Positions 24,133 to 36,048 of a DNA stretch of 64,000 bases are shown here, piece by piece. The stretch lies in contig JAQFVV010012405.1 of assembly GCA_028023455.1 (NCBI GenBank), positions 2,315,677-2,379,676 of the forward strand, read 5' to 3'. How positions within the stretch are numbered: the first letter of the stretch is position 1; the number at the start of each line of letters is the position of its first letter. The notes under the pieces were generated by a model. That model searched no databases. It was given only the letters and a program-made list of their open reading frames with translations, and had not been told where the DNA came from. This DNA comes from Epiperipatus broadwayi (taxonomy: Eukaryota > Onychophora > Udeonychophora > Euonychophora > Peripatidae). The position numbers and the translations under genes were made by a program.

Positions 24133-27100
24133 CAAGGCTGGATTTAAACTTTATGAGGCCTTAAGCTATGTAAAGCCCTGATGCCCCTACCATTTTAAAT
24201 TACACCAGCTAATCTCAGAAAAATTTTAAAATATATACACCTTTTAAATATATGGATAAGGGAAGTATATTGTCATTTAATTAAAAGAAATAATAAAGAA
24301 TGTTTGCAAAATCTAAAGGCTCTATATTCCAACTTTAAACATTTTTTTTTCTTGATTTTCCAAATGCAAAGATCATTGATTATGTCATCAAAAGGTATGT
24401 TACATAACATGTCACTTTTTATACTCATAATGCTAAGTGCAGACAATTTTTCTTGAGTCATAGTTGCTCTCAGTTCATTTTTTATTCTTTTTAGCTGTGA
24501 AAATGACTTTTCTTGTGAATAATTTGTTACCATTAGACACAGGGAGAGTCATAAAATTGATTCAACATCAGGGAAGCTTAACTGAATCTTGTCTTGTGTT
24601 GAATTTTTTTTTTCAAGATAATTCTGCTTGACAAATTCATGGAAGTGCCTCAGTTTATTTGTGAGGTTAATATCAACATTGAGTGGATACTATTTTCATT
24701 AAGGTATCTACTGCTTTACATAGTTACCTCTCTGAAACTTTTAAATCACCAAAAAATGAAAATTTATTTGCAACATAATTATGGACTGTGCTGTTCTTGT
24801 TAAATTTGTCGCAAGACTGTCTATATATGAATGAAGGATTTCAACTGAAATTTGTCTCTTGGAATAAGCTCATCAGCATCATGTACAACTCCATTATTGG
24901 CTAAGCTTGTTTTTTTCTTATCGTCTTTCTTTTTCTGTAGAATTATATTCTACATCAGGTAAATTAGCTTTAGCTTCTTCAATATCATCAAAATTTTCTC
25001 GAATATTTTTTTAAAATAGTGAGAAAGTGATGTGTACATATTTGCATATGTGGTAATCTGCAATCTTTGGATCCTGGAGAATCAGATTGGATTTGTGAAA
25101 TTCTTTCAGCAAATGATTCCATAAATGTAACATAAAAACTAACTAGTTCATCCATTTGTTCCAAAAGACTATTAGCCTGTAGTCTTGTGGCTCCTTTTTC
25201 ATTCTGATCAACATATAGAGCATCTGTGATTGACTTATAACATATATATATTGCAGACACTGCTTTGACATGTGCCTCACACCTAATGTCAGACTGTCTT
25301 TACTCTGGTAGCTGAGTCTGTTTTAAAGCAAGATAACATCACAGACCACTACTTTGTAGAAGATTAAAAGAAAGAGTAGTAAAAATGTTTACTACATCTA
25401 AGCAGCAATCTACAATAACATGGCCAAGATGATTTAGTGAATGTCTGGCACATGGAATATATATATAGCATGCTTGGTTAACTCAAGGATTTTTTGTTGC
25501 ATTACATTGTTTTTATATTTGCTGTATTTTCATATTATTGTCTGCAGCATTTACTGAAATCAACTTTGCAGTCATTGCTTAGACAATTCACCATCATACT
25601 ACCATACCTTCACCACTGTGATTTCCAACTCTAAGAAAGTTATAAAGTGTTCAAAAGGTAAACCCTCACCAGGTGGTACATGACTTACTATAACAGTTAG
25701 TTGATCCATATGGGAAAGATCTGGCATAGAGTCCACAGACAAGCTGAAGTAACATTATTTGTCAAATCGCCCAAAATTGATTTTTTTTATTAAACATAAG
25801 CTGCACAAGTTCATCGCTTATTGTCTTTGATAAATATGAAGGTGATCCAGATCCTTTGTTTCCTTGGTGTTTTTATGTAGTTGGAAAAGAAATTGATCAA
25901 ACTTATCAATCAATTCTAACAACCCAAGGTATTTGTCATTACTTAGTGATTCAAAAGTTTCATTGTTTTCCCTAAAAGCTAAATCATGCTCTTCTGATAT
26001 GCATATTACTGCGACAACATGCTCAAGCATTCCTCCAGTAAAACTGTTTTTTTTATTTATTTTGCTAGTCCTGTATCCAAAGTTGAATCACACCTTGTCA
26101 AGTATGTAAGCAAAGCTTTTCTATGATCTTCAGAGTTTTCATGATTTTGAATAACTGTAGGATTTTTTCAGCCAGAAAAACCACCAGAAGCTAGTGCTAC
26201 AGTTGATGTTGAAAACAGATGCAGACAAAGCAATAAACATAACCAGTTGTTGGAGAATACACAAGACTTTCCTGATTGTATGCATCACCATTAACTTATT
26301 GTTCTGAAAAATACCTTTTGAACAATATCTAGCCTGTTGTTTGAATGAACATTTAGAGATTTCAAATGAACCATTTTACTGCTGACACTGATGGAGCTTT
26401 TTAAGATCCAGTATGAGAGTTCATCCTCTATGAGGACAGTCCATTGACCAGTATCACTGAGTTTCATGAATTTTATTGTTTCAACTGCAGATGTTGATTT
26501 ACTTCCACTCACACTGGGATCAGTTTCAATATACCCATCAACTCAGATTCCAGTCTCTATGATCACAATATCAAAGTCAATAGGCTATTGTTCTTTTGGA
26601 CTTTGCTAATCTCCTTGGGTTTGTGGATGAGATGAAATATCTGTCAAAATTTAGGCAATGTTTTGAGCTCATCTTCAAACTGCTGTTTTCTTTTTCTCTT
26701 CTAATATTCCACTTTCAAATGTTCACTTTATTGTATGGCTGAAACAGAATAGCAAAAATAAAGGTTAGAAAATAAAAGATTATCAACATGAAAAATAATA
26801 TACATATAAAATTTTTTATATATTAGAGATAACATAGAATACCATGCTAGGTGCTCACCACCCTTGAATATAAAATATGTGGGGGGGGGGGAAGGGGGAA
26901 AAATTCATTTTAATATCCATATTTTATCCTTAAAAGGTAATGACAAGATATTTAATATATATTCACCTTACAGCTTACACTGAGAGTGACTGAAATGACT
27001 CACGTTAATAAAAGGTGGAGGTATTTAAATAGGCTACAACAAGTTAGAATAAATAAAAACCAGAGATAATATACCCAAAATAATATTAATAAAATTAGAA

Positions 27101-27237
27101 AATTTTTGTGGAAAAAATGTTTAAATATATTAAAAGAAAATTGCATTTGTGAAAAGAATAAGATTTTTTTTGAGGTCTCTGCATATTGTGAGGCCCTAAG
27201 CTGTAGCATATTTAGCTTATACTTAAATCTGGCACTG
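24133..27237 (-). mobile_element. hAT-superfamily DNA transposon, complete ends, decayed interior
   Basis: The left end is CAAGGCTGGATTTAAAC and the right end complement is CAGTGCCAGATTTAAG, an imperfect terminal inverted repeat of the hAT type (CAGTGxxxGATTTA with nearby GAGGCC/GGGCC words). The flanks are an 8-bp target duplication with one mismatch: TGAAGAGA (24125-24132) and TCAAGAGA (27238-27245). Removing the 3105-bp element restores the LINE reading across the junction, which proves both ends. It contains a transposase relic on the - strand. Confidence 0.9.
24273..26710 (-). pseudogene. hAT transposase (DUF4371/ZMYM1-like type), inactivated
   Basis: Pieces in order on the - strand are: 26512-26291, with SGSKSTSAVETIKFMKLSDT, like the N-terminal TTF-type zinc-finger lead-in; 26030-25818, with LAFRENNETFESLSNDKYLGLLELIDKFD, matching the LAFRGHxE..NRGNFLELL block; 25260-24988, with the helical late domain; and 24533-24273, with YSQEKSFSQLKRIKNELRAT and the MTQEKLSALSIMSI hAT dimerisation block. 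Upstream of 26512 shorter frames continue. Stops and frameshifts separate the pieces. In active relatives this enzyme cuts and joins the TIRs; here no full protein is possible. Confidence 0.85.
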
Positions 27238-27245
27238 TCAAGAGA

Positions 27246-27542
27246 TATATGCTAGAAGTAACAAGAAGAGATTGAAATTGAAATACATGGGTGAAATATC
27301 ACTGACATCTTGAAAGAATTAAGAATTTTAAGATGGGCTGGACAAATAAAATGATAATGATGGATGAAGTTTTAAACAAGATCCCAAAGGATTGTAAAAG
27401 ACCTTCATTGAAAGAGATTACATTTGATGAAATAAAGAAGTTTGATCACATGTTGTGCAGAAAGAACATTAGGGATCAGGGAAATTGAATTAAACTTGGA
27501 TAGACCTTCATTCTTTAGTGAATCAATAATTGTTGAAAAATG
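27246..27542 (+). mobile_element. 3' remainder of the LINE split by the hAT element
   Basis: Continues the LINE exactly where 24132 left off (ATATGCTAGAAGTAACAAGA, compared with the intact copy's ATGTATGTTGGGAGTAACAA). It runs through the region for the RPRxRP block to the 3' end near 27542. Confidence 0.82.
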
Positions 27543-27670
27543 AATTGCTTATTTTTCAAATAGTTAAGAAAAATGAAACTTTTTTGATTTAAATTGAAAA
27601 TGTTGTTGCTATTTTATGTTTAGTATAGCATTGTCCATTCCTTTATCAAGATTTTATGAAACTAATTTAG

Positions 27671-29971
27671 TGTAAGGGTAACTTACAATCTCGTTAACCT
27701 CACTTGTTTATGTGCAATATCAAAACATAAACTGAAAAATATAATTGTAAGTTTATAATAGTAAATATGTTATTCTTTTTCCTTAAAATACATATATACA
27801 TATGTATATAACTTAAATGTTAAACTATAAAACTTTAATAACAAAAGTCAAGTAAAATAAATAGTTGTTTTAATAAAGTCAGTGATTAAAATTATTATTT
27901 TTCATCATTTTAATATATATAAAATGATTTTTTAAGTTGATTAACATTTTTCATCATTTTAATATATATAAAATTATTTTTTAAGTTGATTAACATCACT
28001 AATCAAGACATGAAACATAGAGATAACGTTAGGTCAAGTTGTATCTTAGCAACTAAATGTGAAGGAAATGAAATTAGAACTCAATTATACAATTATTAAT
28101 TATGAATCTTTCAACAATAATCAAATACAAAATCGTGAAATCAAATAGTAAATTTAACACATGCTACCAGAAGTCAATTCTACTATAAAAGCTAAAGCAA
28201 ATAATTTCCAAATTAATTCTATCTTTTACAAATGTACTAGTTACTATGCATAGTTATTTTGCTGTGTTCAAATTCTGAACACATTAAAAAGATGGATCAA
28301 TAGTTTGAACAAATTTCCCTTGTTTATAAAATCATTAATAGAGTACTCTAATATGACTCAATAAAAGAGTAAATAAATTATTCTTTAACATTAATAATAA
28401 TAATTTCAAAAACAAGATTATCTTTAATAGAGTAATTAGAGAAATTCTTAACGAGATCATTCTAAAATTGAATTTTAAAGAAGATAAATATCATCAAAAA
28501 CATTTATCTATTTAAACAAATTATTTTAAGATTTCAAGATATATAAAATGCATCGTGAGTAAAGACAATTTTCCATAGGATCCAATGCTTTTACCTTAAC
28601 TTAAAGCAGTGTAATTACTTATTTCTACTGAAATGTCTAAAGTATATTAAAATGCAATTTAAATTTACATCAAAATAATTTATGGAAGAACATGTCAACA
28701 TCACACAAGAGGAATGTTTAGAAATAATGGAATATACTGACTACTTCACCAATGATTGATGACCAGGAAATAAAGAACTTTATTCTTAATGAAAAATTAC
28801 TTTGCAAATGATAGATATGAATAGGACAATATCATAAACTTTTAATACATCATATCATCTTTGCGTATCATCATCCATAAATATCTAAATTTTATTTCCT
28901 TTGCTTCTAAAATCTACTTATGTTGGAATACTCCCATGTGGAAAATCATTAGATGAAAAGAAAATGGAAAGATCATTGGGTTAAATTTTTTATTTATTTA
29001 ATAAAATTTAGGTCTTCCTTGTAAAGTGACTTGATCAGGGTTATAAGTAAACTTAGTGTGAGAGTAAGATTTTATTATTCTTCATATTAAGTTCATTCAC
29101 TAATGACAAGATAGAATTTTTGTTTATTACTAACTTGATTAATTTAGTAATATTTGTTTACTTATTATTTGTGTAAATGATTAATATCCCTTGGATGAAA
29201 GGTCTTTTCTTTCAATCATAGGTCTTATAAAAATGGAATTCCCTCAAAAGGATTCGATAATACAAAAATCTTCATTTATACTTACACTGTTTAAATTAAA
29301 TTTAGCTAGTTAGTATTATTATTATTTTTGAAATTATAAAATTTCATTTATTGTTTTACAACCTATTGAATATTGTTTGTGTTATAATACATACCTACTC
29401 TGGAGATATGGGAAGGTATCATTTAAAATTTTATATCTAAAGCACTCATAATTATAAATGTTGATATATATAAAGATAAATTTAAATTGTTGTCAGTTAA
29501 TAAACATTGTTAAATGTTTCTTATGTTAAGACAGTCTCTGATTTATTTAAATTATTTATTTTTATAATAAACTAAGAGTGAATACACATACCCATATATA
29601 AATATATCATCCTAACTTAACATCATGATAATTTGGTTGAAAATAATTGTGGAAAATCTATTGAGATTATATTAAGTATTGTTATTTCTACAGGCTATTG
29701 ATGGAATCCCTGAAGAGAGTTAATTGCAAAATCCACCCTGAGTTCGAACACTGAGTATAACAGAATAATCAAGAGAGGTAAAGATTGGATGAACTGGTCT
29801 AAATTGTATCTGTATTGAATATTTAGATACTAAATTATCTTATTTGAAATAGATGCAATCATGGATTAAATTTTTATCACGTCATTCATGGCATCCTATA
29901 TGAAGACCCTAAGTCCAACTATAATTAGATGTGTTCACCTTCAATTCCTTAAGGGAATGCGAACCTATGCA
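27671..29971 (+). mobile_element. Solo LTR (repeat family A), 2.3 kb, 4-bp target duplication
   Basis: Begins TGTAAGGGTAAC and ends CTATGCA, giving TG...CA ends. TTAG is present immediately outside both ends (27667-27670 and 29972-29975). It aligns along its length with 39418-43834, apart from the insertion in that copy. A 4-bp duplication and TG/CA ends are typical of Gypsy-type LTRs. No long frame is present and no primer-binding site follows it, so a solo LTR is the simplest reading. Orientation is assigned only by shared direction with the second copy. Confidence 0.68.
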
Positions 29972-29975
29972 TTAG

Positions 29976-30707
29976 TAATATATAGTATTGAACTATTTCG
30001 AGAATAAAAGTTCAGAAAATTAAGCTTTCTATCTAAATATATATTTTATTTTTCATTAGTGTTTATATAAAAAACAAAGTCTAATATATATATATGAAGA
30101 CTATTGATTTATTAAGGAGGTTTACTCTTTGTTTTTGTTTACTATTTTGTATTTGGTTGAATTTGAAACTTTGAATAGAGTAATAAAAAAAAGTTCAAAT
30201 GGACCAATTTAATTCCAGTAGTAAGATTTTTACTTTAGGGAAGTAGTAGGAGGGCATATGAAATTTATTATTATAAGGGATTGTTTAGAGTATAATAGGG
30301 ACCTTGTTTTTTTACTTTAAAGAAAAACATCAAAACTATTCATTGAAAAGTTTTTTGTTTAAAAAAAGAGATAAAGGTAGCATTTATAAATGAAAATAGA
30401 TTTAATGTTATGATTGTGGATTGTTAGGAAGCAATAAAGTCTTTTTATTTTTTTCCTTTTTATGTCAATCTAAAATTGACCTCAATTAATCTTAAATGAT
30501 TTTAAAGACTGAAAAAAAGAGAAAAGACTAGATGTAGGCCAGTTATCAGTTGTTTTTCAAATATAGCTATTTCAAGTTGTAGAGATATAATCAGGCCATT
30601 AAATGAAGGACAAAGGTTAGACAATTCCTGCTATTTAAAAAAAGACGAAATGATTTGGATGAAAATTTAGTTAAATGTTATATACGTATTAGAATACTAG
30701 TATAATT
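29976..30707. other. AT-rich spacer
   Basis: No frame, RNA gene or repeat was recognised. Confidence 0.4.
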
Positions 30708-31466
30708 TAATATATTTGAAGTTTAAATGTAATTGTAGGTGATTTGAACCCCGACTTTCATGCTTCCTTCAGCTAATCCATCTCTCATAAATCGATACAA
30801 AAGACCATACACATGTGAAAAAAATAAATGATCTCCAATATATGTATTTCATGCTGAATCAGCATTCATTCATTGGAGCCTCTCCCCCACACACATATAT
30901 AATCAGAGCTCAGTTTATATTAAGATAGAAAATCTTCAAATTTTAATGGAGAAGCTTCAATCTACTCCATCCTCCAACTCTTCAGACATTTATACCATTG
31001 AAAATCTGATGATGGTAAGCCATATCCCTAGTTAATGCCTCTTCTGTGTATTTAAATGGACAAGGTCCTATACATAGGGGTCATAGTGACTTAAGGTCAT
31101 CATGGGCTTGACAGTAATATAGGCATTAAGTAGGGATTTGAGTTTACCATTATTAGATTTTCAGCGGTATGGATGACTGAAGAGTTGGAGGGAGGAGTAG
31201 ATTGAAGCCTGTCTATTAAAGTTTGAAGATTTGCTATTTTAATATAAACTGAGTACTGATTATATACATGTATAGAAGATCATGATCTGGACCAACTGAT
31301 GAGTGCTGGTTCAGCACAAAATACATATATTGGAGATCATTTATCTTTTTCACTTGTGTGTAGTCTTATGTATCAGTTCTGTGAGATAGAGTGGAGAACC
31401 AAAAGAAGCTGGAAAGTCTGGGTTCAAATCTCCTACAATTACATCTGAACTTCAAGTTTATTAAAT
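30708..31466. repeat. Fold-back repeat with arms of about 340 bp
   Basis: The left arm (30708-31042) and right arm (about 31118-31466) are inverted copies around a short centre of about 75 bases. Shared right-arm phrases include CTGAAGAGTTGGAGG, GTAGATTGAAGC, TTTGAAGATTTGCTATTTTA and GGTTCAAATC.CCTACAATTA. The GGTTCAAATC word near 31421 resembles a tRNA B-box, but no matching A-box at proper spacing was found. A third, direct partial copy follows at 31545. Confidence 0.83.
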
Positions 31467-31544
31467 TATAGTTGCATTCTAATGTTATAGATTCAGCTTG
31501 TATCCTTCCCATGCCTCTTCTGGTATTTAAATGCCTTTTAACAT

Positions 31545-31770
31545 TTGAAGATTTGCTATCTTAATATAATCCAATCACTGATTGTACATATGTATGAGAG
31601 GTGATCATCCAGACCAATTGATGGGTACTGCTTCAGCATGAATTACATATATTGTAGATCATTTATCTTTTCCACATGTGTGTGATCACGTATATCAGCT
31701 GTATGAGAAAGAGTGGAATGGTGAAGGAAGCTTGAAAGTCTGCATTCAGACAATTAAATGTTATATATAT
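31545..31770 (+). repeat. Third partial copy of the fold-back unit
   Basis: Repeats the right arm from TTTGAAGATTTGCTATCTTA through GTAGATCATTTATCTTTTCC to the GAAAGTCTGCATTCA region. It diverges by point changes comparable to those between the two inverted arms. Confidence 0.8.
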
Positions 31771-31959
31771 AGATTTGTTTTCTGTCTTTTAAATGATTTA
31801 TTTAGAGGACAACATAATGAAAAAAAAACCCTGGGAATTTTGAAAATATTAATCCCCATAGGCTTTACTCATATTGGTAGAAAATTACCAACTTTTTAAA
31901 AACAATTAACTACCATAAAGCAAAAATCTGTAGTCGGCATGTAAGAATAAAAGAAAAAA

Positions 31960-32411
31960 AGTACTTTGGGATTAATCGTCTGGCCCATAATTATTTTAAT
32001 TTTATGAATATATTTTCATTAGTTGGAGAGTATCACTTTAGGCTTAGCAAATCTTATATTTAAAAAATGAGTTTTTGAATTCAAGTTAATTTTAAAAAAT
32101 TATTATGAATATGATATATAAATAAAAGATTTGAATTAAATGAACTCAGCACTGAAAATTGTTTTGTTACTAATTTTTTATGAATTTATTTTATTTATAT
32201 TGTATTCATAATAATTTTTTAAAATCAACTTGAATTCAAAAAAGAATTTTTTAAATATAAAGCTCATATGCATAATAATTTTTTAAAATTAAGGTGAATT
32301 CAAAAACTTAATTTTTAAATGTAAAGTTTGATAATCTTTTAAAAATTAACAAAACCAAAGTGTTAGAATGCCTAGACAATTATGTTACAGCAGTGCTAAT
32401 CCCAAAGTACT
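31960..32411. repeat. Inverted-repeat element of about 450 bp (MITE-like)
   Basis: AGTACTTTGGGATTA at the left end (31960) is repeated as its complement at 32397-32411. Further inside, TATTTAAAAAATGAGTTTTT-type sequence at 32058 pairs with the complement at about 32195-32265, and a further partial copy lies at 32266-32335. No target duplication could be recognised and no frame is present. Confidence 0.6.
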
Positions 32412-32719
32412 GAAAAAAATTACTGGTAACTTATGCACAATAGAGATGATTTTAATTTAAATATTCCTGAATTATTTGTTTTAGAGTTCTATTATTTAAT
32501 CAGATTGTTGACTGCAAATCCTTTAATCCTCATTGAAATAGTTGAATTATATTTTCAATGATGTCTCACTATGGTAAGATGAGGAATTCCTGAACATGGT
32601 TTTTCTAAATTACTTACTTTAAAAATAATAGCAGTATGTGCAATAAATTAACAATCAGCCTACTACAATATTTTAAATAATTCACCAAATATATTTTTAT
32701 TAGCTATATATATATATAT
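32412..32719. other. AT-rich flank of the LTR element
   Basis: Nothing recognisable until the TA-rich run that abuts the LTR at 32720. Confidence 0.5.
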
Positions 32720-34593
32720 TGCGATATCTACATATAATATAGTCTCGCATGTATATATATTATTGATCCTCAATAATAATAATAAAGAAAAAAGGGTTTC
32801 GTTAAAAGAAATAGAAAACCAATAAAAAAAAAAAAAAGAAGTTACTCAGTTTAATATGTAATTATTCAAAACTATGTGAAAGTCGTGAAAGGGTTAAAAT
32901 GAAAAAAAAAAATTAGTTAAAAGGATTCTAAAAACTTATTTTAAAAGAAATTAGAAAAAACTAAATAAAGATTGAAGATTAGAAAGGAAAGGGGAGGGGT
33001 GTATAATGAACGCGTCTCTTTCTTTCTTTGTCAGATAAGAAAATCACATATCAAAAGAATGAAAGAAAATAATTGTAATTGTAAAATTAAAAATGTAAAA
33101 CTTGTACCAAATTTCCAGATATAGATTGGTAAAAGATAAAGTAATGTAAAGGAATGTTGCAATTAGTAACATTCAATATTTTAAATGTATCAAAAGAATG
33201 AAAGAAAATAATTGTAATTATAGAATTGAAAAATGTAAAACTAGTACAAAAAATTCCAGATAGATTGGTACAAGATAAAGAATGAAAAGGAATGATGCAA
33301 TTAGTAACATTCTATAGAACAATAGCAGAGAGAATAAGCAGAGCTGATTTAGAAGTAACTGGTTGTGTTTTCTTTTGCTGGCTAAAACTTAACATAAAAA
33401 ATAATAGAAGGGAAGAAACCGTCTAGAGAATAGCGAGGACGTATTATTCAAATGTTAATGAACTTAGTTGGGTACGCTAACATGGAGGGCTAGTGGCGAA
33501 TAACGGGCGTTTGCTCGGTCTATCTCCGTCCAACCATTCGCTCACTACCTATAACATCTAAAATGCTGCCGATAAGAGACCGCCGTTATGGAACCAGATC
33601 TGCCTGAAGATTCGTAATAGGATATCTAAAGAGATGGATACCTACTGAAATTCGGAATTAGAAAGAAATCAAACCCACGCCAAAAGATTATAAACTCTCA
33701 CTCCACTAACTGGGACGTCGGAAAAGTGAGCAACCATCTCTGCAAAAGAAGGGAAATTTTTCCCACTCGATGGTTGATCCTTCATTGAGGACTCCATACC
33801 TAGGTAACTATTATTAATACATGCATGTCAGAATTAATTTGTGAACAAAGAAATCAGTCAGAAACTAAAACTATTAAAATTTGCGCAATACTTCGGACAA
33901 ATATAATTAAAAGAACTTATGATTTTTCTATAATAATGTATAAGAAAGTAACAATTGGGTTACGCTAGTTTATTTAAGGTTTAATTTGAATTGTATTCTT
34001 TACTATTTTATTTATGTGTATATTATGTTGGTGTGTGATAGGTATATGTGTGTTTTATGATTTTATTATGTCATTAGAAATAACGAATTGCAAAATTAAA
34101 AGTTTATTTATAAAAGGAAGTAAATAGTCATTTGCGTTTTTCTTTTCTTTACCAAGCGAATAAATATTTAGAGTGAATTAAATCTAGGTCATTCGAGCGA
34201 ACAAGTTTATTAAGTGAGGAATAATAATAATAAAGCAATCGAAATGGATAAATAAGTCCGTTCGTATCGTAAATAAAGGGAAAGGAGAAGGGCTATAATT
34301 GATATTTCTGCTGTACCGTGATAATTCCGGGAATAAATTTATAAATATTCCAAGCGCTGGGCAGAACAAATTATTCGATTCGAATAATTTGCCCAGCAGA
34401 GAAGAAGCGTTTAATTGGGAAATATAATGCTGGGATGATATTTTATATTATGTCAGTGTTCAATTAGGAATATATACTCAATTTTGGGGTGTATATTGGC
34501 TTCTTGTTTGTGGTAATCATCATCAGTGGTGAAATGGTCGATCTCATAATTATAAGTGCGGCTGGTGTTGAACCGAACGGTGGTTGTATTACA
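32720..34593 (+). repeat. 5' LTR (1874 bp)
   Basis: Starts TGCGATATCTACATATAATA and ends GGTTGTATTACA. It nearly matches 37538-39407. Inside is a tandem duplication of about 135 bases (about 33048-33186 and 33187-33316), each unit starting ATCAAAAGAATGAAAGAAAA. A GC-richer middle (about 33420-33790) may carry promoter or R-region signals, but none can be assigned. Confidence 0.93.
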
Positions 34594-34596
34594 TTT

Positions 34597-34614
34597 TGGG
34601 GGCCAGTCCGTTGG
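34597..34614 (+). promoter_or_regulatory. Primer-binding-site candidate
   Basis: Three bases after the LTR's terminal CA, the sequence reads TGGGGGCCAGTCCGTTGG. It begins with the TGG that pairs with the CCA end of a tRNA. The TGGGGGCxxGTCCG pattern is close to the proline-tRNA type of primer site, but the exact tRNA cannot be fixed here. Confidence 0.6.
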
Positions 34615-35210
34615 ATTTTATCATATTCAAAGTAAAAATCAGATTGAATTAAATTATAGCGCCCTGATTAAAATAGATCTACACATATGTGATCTATACA
34701 GCAAGGTTAAATAAAGTCAGACAATCGGAAAATCGAATTTAGACTGAGAAATATTTTATATAAAAAAAAAAAGGAAAAAAAAGAAAAGGAAGAAAAAAGT
34801 TTTTTTTAAAAACAAATGGGTTTTGTTTCAAATTAAGAATTTAAATGTGTTGCTACAGTAGAATAGACCGGGGATTTAGATAAAAATAGAGAGCAATAAT
34901 AAAAGATCGCTTGGTGAGAGAGAAAAGTGGGGCAAAAGACAACTGAATTTTATGAAAGAGAGAAAGAGACGGGGTAAGATTTTCTAGGCACGATCTACAT
35001 TATATAAATAAAAAAAAAAGAGGGGAAAGATTTTCTTATTTGAATAATAAAAGTTTGTAAGTTTAAGGGGATCTTTAAAGCAGCATAAACAAGTGAGTTA
35101 ATGAATGAAGACGGGGAAGTCCAGCAAACGTACCTAATATGAAATAGAAACAGTATTGCATTTAATAATAGTTGGAATAAAATAATTACTCGGTAAGTGA
35201 TAATATTTAT

Positions 35211-35957
35211 TTGGAATCAATGCAAACGAGATCGAAAGCAAAAATGGACGATCAAGTTGAAACAAAAAAAATTACCAGTGAAGAACAAATGGAATTATCC
35301 GGAGAAACAGATAGTGAAAGAGAAATAGAAACCAATAGTGAAAATGAAATTGAAATTAATAATGATAAACAAGATCAGAAAGTTAATATAGAAAATTATA
35401 ATTTAATGAAAATGTTGGAGAAAATGGTGGAGGACCAGCGGCATTTTATAAAGGAGATAAAGGAAAGAGATGAGCAGAGAGATGAAATAAATAAGAAAAT
35501 GATAGAAAATCAGCAACAGTTTATGAAGGAATTAAAGGAAGATAATAAGAAAATGATAGACGAGTGGCAAAAACAGTTGATTGACAAATTTGATATAAAA
35601 AATGAAGAGTTGAGTAAAAGGGTCGAACAAACCTCAAATCAGATTTCTGTCACGAATGAAAGGCTGAATGGACAGGCTGAATTACTCGAAAATTTAGAGC
35701 AGCGACTCACGGGAAATGTACATAATTTAGAACAAGAGGTTGTGATGAAAGTAGAGGGAAGGGTGGCACATATAGAGGATAAAATAGAAACTGTGTGTCA
35801 AGAAGTAGAGAAGTTTAAAGTAGAGCAGGGAAAGAAATTGGAGGAGATAAAACAGGAAAATGAAAAAATTGTAGATGATGTACGTATAGATGTAAACCAG
35901 CTAGCCGTAATAGTAGAGAAGCGGGGGTCTACAGTAGATGGGGAAAAACGAGGTTAA
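35211..35957 (+). CDS. Gag-like protein, N-terminal coiled-coil part
   Basis: A 248-codon frame starts MESMQTRSKAKMDDQ (this start was chosen as the first Met of an open frame after about 600 bases of leader) and ends in TAA. It is strongly charged, with Glu/Lys/Gln heptad-like stretches through almost the whole length (for example residues 65-235), so it is an extended coiled coil. Arthropod Gypsy-type gag proteins often have such a lead-in before the capsid region. The capsid-like part follows about 90 bases downstream in another frame. Either the two are joined by a frameshift in the active ancestor, or this copy is broken. No homology outside gag is claimed. Confidence 0.72.
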   Translation: MESMQTRSKAKMDDQVETKKITSEEQMELSGETDSEREIETNSENEIEINNDKQDQKVNIENYNLMKMLEKMVEDQRHFIKEIKERDEQRDEINKKMIENQQQFMKELKEDNKKMIDEWQKQLIDKFDIKNEELSKRVEQTSNQISVTNERLNGQAELLENLEQRLTGNVHNLEQEVVMKVEGRVAHIEDKIETVCQEVEKFKVEQGKKLEEIKQENEKIVDDVRIDVNQLAVIVEKRGSTVDGEKRG

Positions 35958-36048
35958 AAATGTGATAGGGACAAATTTGTGTGATAGCAGGTGTAATAAC
36001 GTAATAACAGTAAATCAATTTTTGAAAATTCGAGTTTTTTAGGGTTAC

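Noticed and set aside
31290-31335. CTGATGA followed by a perfect GTGCTG/CAGCAC stem, resembling a hammerhead ribozyme core
   Set aside because: The following GAAA is AAAA in this copy. Stems I and III cannot be formed with a proper NUH cleavage site in any of the three copies. It is treated as chance within the fold-back repeat.
31678-31899. 73-codon + frame MCDHVYQLYEKEWNGEGSLK...
   Set aside because: It begins inside the third fold-back copy and runs into unrelated DNA; its first half is not kept open in the other two copies.
33048-33316. Repeated units that could be mistaken for a CRISPR or satellite array
   Set aside because: It is only a two-unit duplication inside an LTR, present in both LTRs; there are no spacers, and the genome is eukaryotic.
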